Shown here: one piece after another, positions 1 through 10,502 of the stretch | Layout of the letters: the number at the start of each line of letters is the position of its first letter | Position numbering within the stretch: position 1 is the first letter of the stretch | Source: Skeletonema tropicum | Lineage: Eukaryota > Bacillariophyta > Thalassiosirophyceae > Thalassiosirales > Thalassiosiraceae | Reading direction: 5' to 3' | Length of the DNA: 64,000 nt | Assembly: GCA_037178625.1 (NCBI GenBank) | Contig: CM074141.1 | Coordinates: 496,001 to 560,000 of the forward strand | Made by a program: the position numbers and the translations under genes | The notes under the pieces: model-generated | The model's database searches: none | The model's input: only the letters and a program-made list of their open reading frames with translations | Told to the model about the DNA's origin: nothing

Positions 1-1
1 T

Positions 2-373
2 GATAACACATTTCAAGGGTGTGAAAATTTGAATCATGTAGAACTGGTTGAGGGATCACTACTACATCAAATTGTAGCCGCGTTACATTTAGAGGAATGG
101 AGAAATGATATGAATGAAGTAATTGATTCAATCAATCAGGCTCTTCCTAATGCACCTGCTGGAGAAATTGGCCAATATGTGGGAGAAAAGGTCCGGGCAA
201 TACGAGATTGGATTGGATCGGTTCTGCGCCAACTTGGTCACTACAAAGCAGATCATCGCCGCTTATTGGATGAAGATGTTGCTCCGTTCCTCCAGTGTAT
301 ATTGCCTCGAGATATTGTAATGAATAGTATCCTTCCTTTTCTCGAATTACCATCGAACGCATTTTTTGAATGA
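2..373 (+). CDS. BspA-type LRR protein, C-terminal part (5' end outside window)
   Basis: The window opens inside this gene. The reading frame begins at base 2 and matches the C-terminal third of the other LRR copies: the end of the last repeat (DNTFQGCENLNHVELVEG), the helical segment LHLEEWRNDMNEVIDSINQ, then PRDIVMNSILPFLELPSNAFFE and a TGA stop. The family is BspA-like (LRR_5, about 23-residue repeats); in diatoms its function is unknown and binding is only presumed. The first ATG in frame (base 29) is internal, not a start. The 3' flank is duplicated after the next LRR copy, so the two arose by tandem duplication. No break is visible in this part. Confidence 0.85.
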   Translation, partial: DNTFQGCENLNHVELVEGSLLHQIVAALHLEEWRNDMNEVIDSINQALPNAPAGEIGQYVGEKVRAIRDWIGSVLRQLGHYKADHRRLLDEDVAPFLQCILPRDIVMNSILPFLELPSNAFFE

Positions 374-708
374 GACAATTGTAAAGAGGACGAAGACGTT
401 GCGAGGATGAGGAGGTTAATCGTCAGATAGTGCTGTTCAGAGATACGAGGATATTATGAATGAAGATGATAATTATGAAGAAGAGAGAGAGGGGTGGAAT
501 GTTATCTTGGTCTTGAACAGCAATGAATTGTCTGTAGTAGTAGTAAATCTGAAGATGTGCAATCATTTACGCATTACTGAGCGTTTTAATCGAGATTAGC
601 CTCTGCCACTTTCTCACTGATCAATACATCACAAACACCAGCCCCACGAAGAGCCAAATAGTGAGGATCCTGTATGAGAAAAAGTCCTAAACTCGAGACT
701 ATGCATTT
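371..708 (+). repeat. 3'-flank duplication, copy 1 (pair with 2342-2717)
   Basis: The noncoding tail after the first LRR gene is almost repeated after the second one. Shared landmarks are GGAGGTTAATCGTCAGATAG, CTGTTCAGAGATACGAGG and GTGCAATCATTTACGC. Copy 2 carries an extra segment of about 50 bp near 2580-2632. This marks a tandem duplication of gene plus downstream DNA. Confidence 0.85.
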
Positions 709-1300
709 ATTGGAATGCCCATGCAGGAATAATTTTATTTGACGGATCTATGAATTCGGGCACGCCTGACACCGTCGGGCACTCTTTGATCGCCGCCCAT
801 GTAGACAAAAATCTCATCATCTCGTACCTCGGCCATCATTAGTCCTTGCTCGGTGTTATCACATAAGATAGATCGCCTTGGGTTGACCGCGTTGTGACGT
901 TGTTGCTGCAAGCAGAATTGTTGCGTGCTGTTGGTTGTATGTTGTATGATTGCTAAAAGAAATCATGTAGCTCGCACTCAATGATTCGCACAAACCATCC
1001 ACGAATCAAAACAACATGCCAAACAGAAGATAATATTGCATGCCAAACTGCGAAGATAGATTCTCAAGCCAAACGCCCATCACCATCATTGCCATCACAC
1101 ATCACAGCGCCAATATCATCAACGGAGGCACCACTGTCTCCCTGCATCCTCGTTGTCTATTGTTCTGCATTGCGTCATCGTCGGACGAGTATCGTAGTAT
1201 CCGCCTCGCCGCCTCGTTCCTCAGAAACGTCGATATCATTGGGCAGACTTGAAATTTATCAAAGCGTCATCTCAGCCAGGTCATCCCTCGTGTCTCTATT

Positions 1301-1334
<34 letters not shown>

Positions 1335-1444
1335 CTACGAGACGCGATCGCCGTCCGTGATACCCGCTACTATCTTCAAATCAACAGGCCGTTTGCCGTT
1401 TGATTGAACTCCTCATCGTCTCAAATATCCGCCGTAGTTCCATC
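709..1444. other. Intergenic; (GA)n microsatellite
   Basis: No convincing gene. A pure GA dinucleotide run lies at about 1303-1333. The last 45 bases before the LRR start resemble the DNA just before the LRR gene at 29481 (shared CAAATATCCGCCG), so they are probably part of the family's proximal promoter. Confidence 0.6.
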
Positions 1445-2344
1445 ATGGAGGCTGAGGGCAACATTATTATCAATAGATACACTTACAGGGGCGAGGAGGG
1501 CGAGATTATCCCTCGTCTTGCAACTCATGTCTTTGTGGCCGCCAAAGTCGTTCGTGCGCGGACATTCCAACGGCATCACAACATCGTCGAAGTCATCTGC
1601 CTTGAGGATGTGGAAAAGATTGAAGAAAACGCATTCGCTTTCTGCCCTCGCTTGAGACGAGTGATCATGCCGGGCGTCAAAATTGTTGAGGAATATGCAT
1701 TCGGTAGGTGTGAAGCACTGACAGATGTGGAATGTGGCAAGTTGGAAATAGTTAAACGAGGGGCATTCTATAAATGCGATTCTTTGAGGAGCATCAACCT
1801 ATCATCCGCCAGGATCGTTGAGGAGGGTGCATTCAGTGATTGCATCGCCCTGACGAACGCGAAATTTGGTAGCAAGCTGGAAAGAATTGAGGATTATGCA
1901 TTCCATCACTGCCTCTCTCTTGAACGGATCACCATCCCATTGAAAGATGGGATTATTACCCATGGCAATACATTCATAGGGTGTAGAAATTTGAAGCACG
2001 TTGATCTAGTTGAGGAAGACGGAGCACTGCACAAAACTATCGCCGCTTTGCATTTGGACAACTGAAGAGATGAAATGAATGAAGTAATTGATTCAATCAA
2101 TCAGACTCTTCCTAATGCACTTTCTGGACACATTTTCTTTCATCATCCTGAGGGAGAAAAGGCCCTGACAATACGAACTTGGATTAGATTGACTCTGCGC
2201 CAACTTGGTCACTACACAGCAGAGCATCGCCGCTTACTGGAAGAGGATGTTGTGCCTACCCTGCAGTGCACTTTGCCTCGAGATATTGTGATGAATAGTG
2301 TCCTCCATTTTCTCGAATTACCATCAAACGCATTGTTTGAATGA
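1445..2344 (+). pseudogene. BspA-type LRR gene copy with in-frame TGA
   Basis: The copy starts at ATG 1445 (MEAEGNIIINRYTYRGEEGE), the conserved family start; an upstream in-frame codon at 1400 lacks family similarity. About eight LRR units follow, each with the AF..C..L pattern. At 2063-2065 the family codon for Trp in LEEWRND is TGA, and the same frame then continues through the normal C-terminus to 2344 (ALFE). A single G-to-A change explains this. If the stop is real, a 206-residue LRR protein lacking the helical tail is made. A base-call error is possible, but this is a substitution, not an indel. Confidence in family and break is high; loss of function is inferred. Confidence 0.85.
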
Positions 2345-2717
2345 GACAATCGTAAAGTGGACGAAGACGAAAGTGACAGCGAAGATGAGGAGGTTAATCG
2401 TCAGATAGTGCTGTTCAGAGATACGAGGATATTATGAATGAAGATGATAATTATGAAGAACAGAGGGGGGGGGGGAATGTTATGTTGGTCAACAGCTCTG
2501 AATTGTTTGTAGTAGTAGTAAATCTGAAGATGTGCAATCATTTACGCATTACTGAGCGTTTTAATCGAGGTTAGCCTCTATTCTTTCTCTAGAGCTTTTG
2601 TCTTGAACTCAGAGTACAGTTGCTAGAGCCACTTTCTCACTGATCAATACATCACAAACACCAGCCACCCGTAGAGGATCCTGTATGAGAGCAAGTCCTA
2701 AACTCGAGACTATGCAT
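2342..2717 (+). repeat. 3'-flank duplication, copy 2
   Basis: Counterpart of 371-708, with the same block order, a longer G run near 2466 and an insertion near 2580-2632. Confidence 0.8.
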
Positions 2718-3217
2718 TGAATAGAAACAGAAGGATCTCCATCGCCGGTTGAAGAAATGGCAGGATCCATCAGTTCACCAGCTTTCACATCAAACGTTGT
2801 GGATGATTCAAAGCCATCGCCATCAAGCTCTTCTCAAAAGATCCACAAGCACACCATCATTCGATCTCATTAGTAGTATTGTAGTATCCTCCGTACTCAA
2901 CCAACCTCAACTCTACTGGATAATACATCCGTTGGAAAGATCATTATGATGATGTCACCACACGCTTCGACTACCTCCTGTTGTTGCTGCTTGTAGGTAG
3001 TTGTATTCATCTGTAGTATATGCAAATTGACTTCATAGCCATGAAGACTCAAGTCTAAATTGACCTTCTCTCCTCATCCCCCTCTCTTCTTCATAAATAT
3101 TCTACCCCTCGTCTACAATACCTGCAGAGAACTATAATAATAACTTAGAAAAGAACTAGACTGACCTTCTCTTCATTCATTGCCACTATCGTCATCTTCT
3201 CCATCTTCATGATTTTA
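2718..3217. other. Intergenic, no gene seen
   Basis: Only a short shadow ORF (2749-2949) without family similarity. The last part, next to the minus-strand LRR stop, is CT-rich 3' flank. Confidence 0.5.
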
Positions 3218-4123
3218 TCATTCAAATGAGTGTGATGGCAAGTTGAGAAAAAGAAGGACACTAGTCATCACAATATCTTGAGGTAAAAAACGCTGGAGGG
3301 TAGGGGCAACATCCTCCTCCAATAAGCGGCGATGCTCTCCTTCGTAGTGCATAATTTTGGCAATAACTGTTCTAATCCAAGCTCGTATCGCGGCGGCCTT
3401 CTCTCCTACGTTATTATACACATAATCCAAATCCTCGTAATAATAGCCAGCATCTGCTTGGGGAAGAATCTGATTGATTGCATTAATTTCTTCGTAGATA
3501 TCATTTCTCCAGTCATCCAATTGTAAAGCAGCGATAGTCTCATGCAGTTCCCCCTCAACCAGATCAACGTGCTTCAATTTTTCACACCCTTGGAATGTAC
3601 AATCATCAGGAAACAGACCGTCTTTCAATGGGATGGTGATTCGTTCAAGAGATTTGCAGTAATAGAATGAAGTTTCATCAAATCTTTCCAGCTTGCTGCT
3701 AAATTTCGCATCCACCAGGGCCTCACAGTCACCGAATGCACCCCCATCAACGATCCTAACGGATGGGAGGTTGATGTTCCTCAAAGGTTTGCAGCAATAA
3801 AATGCCCCATCTCCAATTATTTCCAGCTGGCCACATTCGACATCAGTCAGCGCTTCACAACTAAAGCAAGCATCACTCGCAACAATTTTTACGCGCGGCA
3901 TGATTACTCGTCTCAAGCGAGGGCAGCGATAGAATGCATATTCTCCAATCTTTTTAACATCCTCATGACAGATCACTTCAACGATGTTACGATGCTCATA
4001 GAATGCACGCGCACGAATAACAGTGACGGATTCATGCACGATGACATGAGTAGCATGAAGAGGAATAATTTCACCCTCCTCGCCTCTGTAAATGTATCTC
4101 ATAAAATTGTTATCGCCCTCCAT
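3218..4123 (-). CDS. BspA-type LRR protein, intact copy
   Basis: A 301-residue protein. I chose the start MEGDNNFMRYIYRGEEGE (ATG at 4121-4123) because every full copy begins this way; the frame runs 33 codons further upstream without similarity. Order: N-terminal cap with IIPLHATHVIVHESVTVIRA, about eight 23-residue LRR_5 units (CPRLRRVIMP, CEALTDVECG, CKPLRNINLP, CKSLERITIP), then LHETIAALQLDDWRND and the acidic/aromatic segment before PQDIVMTSVLLFL. No signal peptide or membrane segment, so probably intracellular. It is the only minus-strand LRR copy at this end. Function unknown; a binding role is inferred from the fold only. Confidence 0.9.
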   Translation of the reverse strand: MEGDNNFMRYIYRGEEGEIIPLHATHVIVHESVTVIRARAFYEHRNIVEVICHEDVKKIGEYAFYRCPRLRRVIMPRVKIVASDACFSCEALTDVECGQLEIIGDGAFYCCKPLRNINLPSVRIVDGGAFGDCEALVDAKFSSKLERFDETSFYYCKSLERITIPLKDGLFPDDCTFQGCEKLKHVDLVEGELHETIAALQLDDWRNDIYEEINAINQILPQADAGYYYEDLDYVYNNVGEKAAAIRAWIRTVIAKIMHYEGEHRRLLEEDVAPTLQRFLPQDIVMTSVLLFLNLPSHSFE

Positions 4124-4269
4124 GATAAGAACCACGATGGAAACGGACAGCCGCGTTGAGATAAATGGAAGAAGTGCACAGAGACGGCGGCGAGATAATA
4201 TTATGTTGTGTGTGACACTCACTACTTGAGGAACAGAGATAACGCTGCAAGGCTGCCGCTTTGTTTGGA

Positions 4270-4335
4270 GGAGCAGATGAATGAGAATGAGATGGCCTCC
4301 CGCCCTTCTTGTTTCTAATTCCTACGTACAAAGCT
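4270..4335 (-). promoter_or_regulatory. LRR-associated upstream block
   Basis: Contains GGCCTCCCGCCCTTCTTG and TAATTCCTACGTA on the plus strand. Related text lies upstream of LRR copies at 16571, 31142 and 60142 and alone at about 26267-26303. Here its orientation relative to the gene is opposite to that upstream of 60142, which weakens the promoter reading. Confidence 0.35.
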
Positions 4336-4387
4336 CCTCAAATCGTCATTTTTTTCTCGCACACTCTTGTGAACCACACATCAAGCA

Positions 4388-4565
4388 GTGTGGCGTGCGG
4401 CGGCAGGGCAAGCTTCTCCCGGCTTTCGTGCTTCTGTTCTTGCTGCCCATGTACAGCCCACGTACAGAAACGTTACATACATGACGCGGCCACGCCACGC
4501 TACTTACGCTAGAGCTCGTCAGATTTCCGCAATAACTCTATATAAGCTTTGTCGAAGCTTGGATT
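4388..4565 (+). repeat. Dispersed repeat, uninterrupted copy
   Basis: Plus-strand landmarks are GTGGCGTGCGGCGGCAGG, CCCGGCTTTCGTGCTTCTG, CATGTACAGCCCACGTAC, GAGCTCGTCAG and AAGCTTTGTCGAAGCTTGG. The reverse complement occurs split in two: 33027-33152 and 39315-39372. This copy shows what the sequence looks like without the 33-39 kb insertion. Confidence 0.75.
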
Positions 4566-4720
4566 TCATTACAGCTAAGTGACATGGCGACTAGGGTGCA
4601 CCGTGTGCGAGGAAAAGGGAAGAGATAAAGCAGTTGTACATGTACATAGGCGCTGCACGCAGCCGAGGCTGAACAGTGAGCGGCAACCTCAGGAAGGCAC
4701 AGGTATCTTGATTTTCGAAC

Positions 4721-4760
4721 GCTGACCCCATGCCTGCGTGAGGCAGGCGATGGGGTCAGC
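4721..4760. repeat. Strong hairpin
   Basis: GCTGACCCCATGCCTGC pairs with GCAGGCGATGGGGTCAGC across a very short loop, with one bulged base. It could be a terminator, an element end or a small folded RNA; nothing decides which. Confidence 0.5.
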
Positions 4761-4896
4761 GGCAGATTCTTCTCACTACTCACTAACTTAAGCTAATAAA
4801 ATTCTTTTCTCTAGAGCATTGTCTAGCCGTATCATAGCTTATGCGGGCAGCATTTTACTTATTCGATCAAATGAGTCGTTGTACGATTCGAAACGA

Positions 4897-7865
4897 TATA
4901 AGCGATTGCGGTCCACGAGAAAAGGGGAAATCGGTGTTTCGGTCAAAAATCCCAACCACCCGCCACAACACAACACACCATGATGTTGTTGTTTTAGTTT
5001 ACTTAATGCCCATCCTGTGTCCTCGGCCATCACCATAGCGGCCGCAATACATGGAATACTTATTAAGACGCTCACTAAAACAAAGTATTGTATCGCCGCA
5101 GAGTCAGTTTCAATACCTACGGAGCGTCAAGACCTTCAATCTGACACATGCTTAGATGTGTCCGGTGGCCTTGGTGGAGGGTAGATGACATCGAAAGAAT
5201 AGGAGGCTTAACCACCCAGCGTTGTGCCGCCTCCCATTGATATCAATACCAACATAATCAATGGGATAAGAATAATAAGGAGTACGCGCGTCATTCGGTG
5301 TTGCGGGCGTCACCAGGCCAAGCGATCTTCGGTAGAGACATGTTATTTGATATACCATTACTTTGCGATTGGTATGAGGTCTCAAGTGGGCAGGCGCCGT
5401 CAGCAGCTGGTGGATCGTTCCAATATACGACGATATACGTGAAAACAAGCGTCGAGTTCCCTACGACTATACTGTCGGTCAGAAAGCCATGATCATCAAG
5501 GCAACTGACGGGAGCCATCTTCCGAAGCCGGAGGATGTACATGATGGTCCTTATGAGGTTAGTCAAGTGTTTACGAATGGAACAGTGCGACTGCAACGAG
5601 GTGCTATTAATGAGCGTCTCAATGTTCGAAGATTGGCACCCTACTTCGAAAGCGACGGAGATGGGAGTTCTGTACATGAAGAATGAAATCGTAATATGCC
5701 TTTGTACAGGATGCAATCCTTGGGAAAGGGGTTCTCGAGAGATTGGTCGTTTATGCTATTGAGCGAAATCTATGTTATTTGAAAGTCTTATGCAATGCCG
5801 ATGAATTAAATTCGATAAGATTGTGATCTGTTGGATGCTTCACGGAGGTTTTTTTGCCGGTTGGTTTTCCTTTCTTTAAGACCTCGTTTTGTGCACAGCT
5901 CGGGGGAATGTCACAGGGAATGGGTTGTGCCTGAGTAAATCTTTGTCTTTGACCCACTCGAGGTGAACTTGTTGCTCTCCAGTTTCTTCTTCCTACTCTT
6001 ATTTCCCTTCCCATTAGTCACAGGTTGGTTGGCTCTAGCATCTTCGCCGTTACATCTGCATCACTACGGACTGCGATCTGGGGAAGTAAAGCTGATACAG
6101 CAACGTTCGTTATCACTTACCACAGATAATGCCGCCTCGGGAGGATCCACCAGACGTACTTTAAATTTACCCTACTTATTTCATCTGCACGCTACTCTGT
6201 GTCCTGTGTGTATCATGTATCATGCAACATCTGATAAATAATATCGATGCAATTCATATCCTCATCCATCTTCTGTTTCACGTCTCTTTCTATGCGTCAA
6301 CTTCATCTGCTTCGTTGGCATCCCTCATCTTTTCTATTCTTTGCGTGGGCACCACTTCTTGAATTTCATACTAGTCGGAATAGGTGGGCATGAATGCGCA
6401 AAGACCATCGCATGCACAATGTCGTTTGGCTTGTGCAAGACGCACGGATCTTAGGTCAAACGTCGTTTGACTTGTTTGTAAGACGCACGCCGAGAAGAAA
6501 CAGAGTCAAAGAATGGCTGCGGAAGAGGACAAAGCGTAGTTGTGTTAATATGCACCATCGTGAGTGGAAGACAAGATTACACGTCGCTATTCAAACTTGG
6601 GGTTCACTTTATCTCTAAGATCATCACAAGACATCTCACCTTCCATCTTGGCAGTTCCTACACAGACTGAATAAGTATCTAAGCCCCACTATCTTCCACC
6701 CACGCTCTCTATCAACACCCTTCTTTTCAACACCAAACTTCTCATATTACCAAGAGCAATATGAAGTATTGTATAACGGATTAAATAACGTCAATACTGC
6801 TATGCTGAACATAACCTCCAGCACCACCCATGCATTCAAGCATGAGAATGTCGAGCTAATCAATCACTCTCCCTCGCTTGACATTGTTATGTCTCATCAT
6901 ACGACCTTCATCCAAGTCGCAATCACCCCGCACCCGTTCGTCGTAACATCTACCGCAAACTTCACAAGCTGCTGACAACTCAGTGTTATTACTGACCAAT
7001 TCTAAGCCATCCTGAGAATGTCGAGTATCACTCAGCACTCTCCCCTGCTTGACATTCAATCGTCGTACACTGACTTGCTACTTTTCCAATAAACACCCCT
7101 AGAAAGAATTATCTCCTCAGCCGAGCGTCCTACTCAGACAAAGTACATGCGCGTGCTGTACGGTGTATATCTTGGTGCACACCGATGGGTCATTTCTGGC
7201 ACGAGTGTCTGAGACTGTAATAGTGGAGTTACTTTGGCGGCCACATCTGAGGACAGTCCAAAGGGATGGGACATGCTATCCCACCGCGGCTTCTAGAAAA
7301 TGCACGATTTCATTCCAATATTAACAGGCAATTGACGCCAAAGTTCTTGATTGGTAGGAAGCAATTTACAGCAACAACAGAGAGGGTGTCAGATCGACTA
7401 TTTGCAAGCTCCGTCGGTTCCCGTGCTCCGACACACGTGCGAAGTAGCTTTCTCCAGGGTGACAGATAACGTAGACCCCAAGACGACTTAGCCAAAACTT
7501 TTCTGTAATGCTTGATGATATGATCCACTGGGGCCATGCCAACGTTAACATCAAGAAGCCCCAATGCCTTTGCACTAGAAGTAATATTTGTACTCCATGG
7601 TGTTTTGTTGAGATTGAGTGTATAGATGCCCACTTTAGACAGCTATTATTAGCGGCCCAAAAGTGCAGTAGTTACTGACGGTGCCCTGTATTTTGATAGT
7701 ACTGCCACAGTGGAAGCAAACCTACTAACAAAGGCGGCCGTCATGGTGTATGGTGTTTTTGTGTGGTTGGTGGGTGAGGGGATTTTTTGACCGAAACACC
7801 AATTTCTCCACGTGAGTATGTACGATAGGAATTAGTACTTTTCAAACCGACCGCAATCGCTTATA
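4897..7865. mobile_element. Inverted-repeat-bounded segment, candidate DNA transposon
   Basis: TATAAGCGATTGCGGTC at 4897-4913 is inverted at 7849-7865. A second inverted match lies just inside: GGTGTTTCGGTCAAAAA near 4930-4950 and its complement near 7783-7802, followed by CACCC-rich text on both sides. No clear target duplication beyond a possible TA. Inside I see the Gypsy integrase remnant and no transposase, so it would be non-autonomous or decayed. A pair of unrelated solo copies remains possible. Confidence 0.45.
5215..5686 (+). pseudogene. Ty3/Gypsy integrase C-terminus, decayed
   Basis: Three adjacent frames give the order of a Gypsy integrase tail: LRASPGQAIFGRDMLFDIP (frame of 5298), then RRQQLVDRSNIRR (frame of 5224), then ENKRRVPYDYTVGQKAMI and GPYEVSQVFTNGTVRLQRG plus INERLNVRRLAPYF (frame of 5489, stop 5686). 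In the family this is the end of the DDE core followed by the GPY/F module. Two frameshifts separate the pieces, and reverse transcriptase and protease are absent nearby, so it is a dead fragment. It lies inside the 4897-7865 segment. Confidence 0.75.
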
Positions 7866-8049
7866 GGGTGCCAAAAGAATCGCTGTAACATTTGTGTGAC
7901 GATATTCGAACTTACTGTTATGTTGGTGTAACAAAATGTAACAATGACTAACCCTAACAAAATTCCTTCCCGCAACAATTAAGGATTTCTACACTTAAGG
8001 GCTTCCCGCAATTTCTCAAAACGAATGTGAACAACCCTGGATTCTTGAG
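5690..8049. other. Gene-poor repeat-derived DNA
   Basis: No supported gene. Near 6110-6170 a block (GCCGCCTCGGGAGG, CCACCAGACGTACTTTAAA) recurs in altered form at about 26190-26220 and 54130-54185. Two related segments start GAGAATGTCGAG at about 6845 and 7015. The rest to 8049 shows nothing I can name. Confidence 0.5.
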
Positions 8050-8053
8050 TATT

Positions 8054-8458
8054 TAGAAAAGTTCGCCCGTGACTTGGTCGGAAAGTCAGACCGTGGCCTT
8101 TCTCGTGTAGGATGTAAGGGTTCATACTCACATTGCATTGCGCAAGAGATGCGCAATGGTTAGCGTTGAGTTAGACTGAATACTGGTTTACTGTGTACTT
8201 TGAGCCTTGTACGCAGCTATAATCTGTTGTAACGTTTAACGAATATAACAAAAAGACGGCTTGTCACTACACGAGTGACAAGTACGCGCCTTCGGGATAT
8301 CGGTTGTGCTTAGAATAGATAGTTAGCTGTGCTATTTCTGTAGGTTAGGTACACATTTCGGGGATTAGCTGAAACAGTCTAGTGTGACGTGTGGCAGCAG
8401 GATTTACGACAGATGTTACCGTGAGAAGAAGTACAATCTCCACGGGCGATGTTTTGTA
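8054..8458 (+). repeat. 5' LTR
   Basis: 405 bp. By eye it is base-for-base the same as 12350-12754, which implies recent insertion or gene conversion. It contains short inverted repeats (GCATTGCGCAAGAGATGCGCAATG; TTGTCACT..AGTGACAA). Confidence 0.9.
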
Positions 8459-9632
8459 GTTTATCATGATCCATAGTTCATAGCTGTTTGTCAGGGGACG
8501 GAAGGGCTATGTTGGTTAGTAATGCTTCTGCTGAAGCAGTGAATCGTCAGTGAAGGTGTTGAGAACAATAGTGTCCTAGAAATGTTGGGAACATCTTCGA
8601 CGTATGTGTGCGCCAAGGGTGCAATAGTGGCGGTAGAATCTGCCAATCCATCAGTCCGTTGTGGGAAATTAGATCGTATCCTCTAGGCTCAGGGTCTTTT
8701 GCAGTAGTGACTGTGAGTAGTTTGGCAAGCTTTCACTAGCAAGGGACCAAACCAGACACACAAGACACACGTGTGGGCGTGGTTTTCACTAAGAGCTGCA
8801 ATCAGGGTAGGGGAGAACATGAGCTCCTTTTCCTTCATCTTGCCATGAGAAACATTCCAGCATGTTGGAAGGTAAATACGATGAACGAGGACCACAAGGA
8901 CGAGCATGTCGGAAGCCTATGAGTGTTAGATTCCAAGTGACATGTGATAATGATCTGGTTAGGCTTACTAGTGGGTGCACTGGAGCTGTGAGCAACCAAT
9001 GCTCAGCCGTGAGATTTGTGATGGTTTAGTCTGGTGAGGGATAAATATCTAGATTTGACATCCAGCCAGGTGGTAGTGGTACAGTGGATGGACAAGACGT
9101 CATCCTGCCGGCCACCAAGTGGTAAAGAAGAACATGGATAAATCTGGGAGGAGAGATTTACATCCAGCCAGGCGAGGACAAGTGAAGTGCTGCGAGTCGT
9201 TGCAGCGAGAAGAATTGATTAGAGATCAGTTGGTGGAGGTTGATACGATGAGGAGTGTCGACGAGTTTCATCAAGATTTATATCAGTTCTTAGTGGAGTG
9301 GTTCCACGAAGTCTTCCGAGATCTAGTGAAGTGTGAGATAGATTCGTTTGAGGAGGATTATTCTTAACCACATCTCTCAGCGAGGGGACAAGTGTGAGGG
9401 AATGATTAGCTCGTTGTGATGACGTATATCAAATTGGCTGATAATCAGACGCATATCATGATGGCAAATTCGTACTCTAGCGCCTGCGCTGAGGTGATGG
9501 TGGTGAAGAAAGGGGACAGGAAGAGCCCTCGTCAAGGATTCTAGTTTATGGCCTAGTATGGCAAAGCCGTAATTGAATCAGAAACAGTAGTCAGCAGGAG
9601 GTGTCCAAGAAGGAATAATATGCATGAGCTTT

Positions 9633-9755
9633 GTGAAGCCAAGTATGATGTGTGATGCGCGTATGATGATCCTCATTGTGAAATCAATTACGATGGGTGA
9701 TTTGCGTATGATGATCCTCATTGTGAAGCCAAGTACAACGGTTGATGTGTGTATA
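9633..9755 (+). repeat. Short tandem repeat inside the LTR element
   Basis: GCGTATGATGATCCTCATTG occurs twice in succession, flanked by GTGAAGCCAAGTA variants; the period is about 55 bp. Confidence 0.6.
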
Positions 9756-10284
9756 TCTTTCTCCTTTATGCTGATGAATTAGACCAGAGTACACCGATCA
9801 GATGGGATGGTAAGGTACTTGGTAAAGAAGTCGGAACGAACCAGAACAGGAGTAGTGATACCTGTAGGCTGGATTGACAGAGTAGAAATGTCATTCATTC
9901 GTTGAGCTGGAGAAGTTGCCGAGGAGGATAGTATGTGTGGCAATTGGCATACCGCACAAGATACAAGTCTTCGAGGGTTCGTACTTGAGCGATCTGACAT
10001 TCGTATTGAGAGCAACGAGCGTTGCGTGAAATCGAGATTAGGTAGGCCTGAAATACTCCAAGTGTTCGTCGTGCCGAAGATAGTAGGCGGTGATAAAGTG
10101 ACGAACGGAGGTGACCTCGGAGCATGAGCAGAGAGGAGTTTGGCACCTGATTGATAGTGTGATGAGACGTCGATAAGTTGCTGTGTTGCGTTTTACATGG
10201 CGGTGATAGAATGACTTGAGACGATACATCATTATTTCCAAGAGACGTTCCTGTTAGTGGTTAGACAGGGGACATGATTGGAAG

Positions 10285-10502
10285 AGCGGTCCTTATATTT
10301 GAACATGCTGAATCGAAGTGTTGTGAGGAATGACTAGTACTTCGATGCAGAGGGGACAAGTCGAGATGAGAGATACTTCCGCGAGGGGACAAGACAGATT
10401 GATCAATTCTGTGTAGTTCACTTAGGAAGAGTCCTTATGTTTGAATGAGCTGAATCGAAGTGTGGGTGTAGAAAACAACTACTTCAATTCAGAGGGGACA
10501 GA
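10285..10502 (+). repeat. Two related blocks ending in AGAGGGGACA
   Basis: GTCCTTAT.TTTGAA, GCTGAATCGAAGTGT and CAGAGGGGACA appear in the same order in two copies (about 10285-10358 and 10430-10502), with a third GAGGGGACA between them. Confidence 0.6.

Noticed and set aside
1303..1333. GA run as a CRISPR-like or satellite array
   Set aside because: A simple dinucleotide microsatellite; no spacers or longer unit. No CRISPR array was seen anywhere in the window.
8459..8490. tRNA primer-binding site after the 5' LTR
   Set aside because: No TGG start and no convincing match to a tRNA 3' end; an internal tRNA fragment primer could not be shown.
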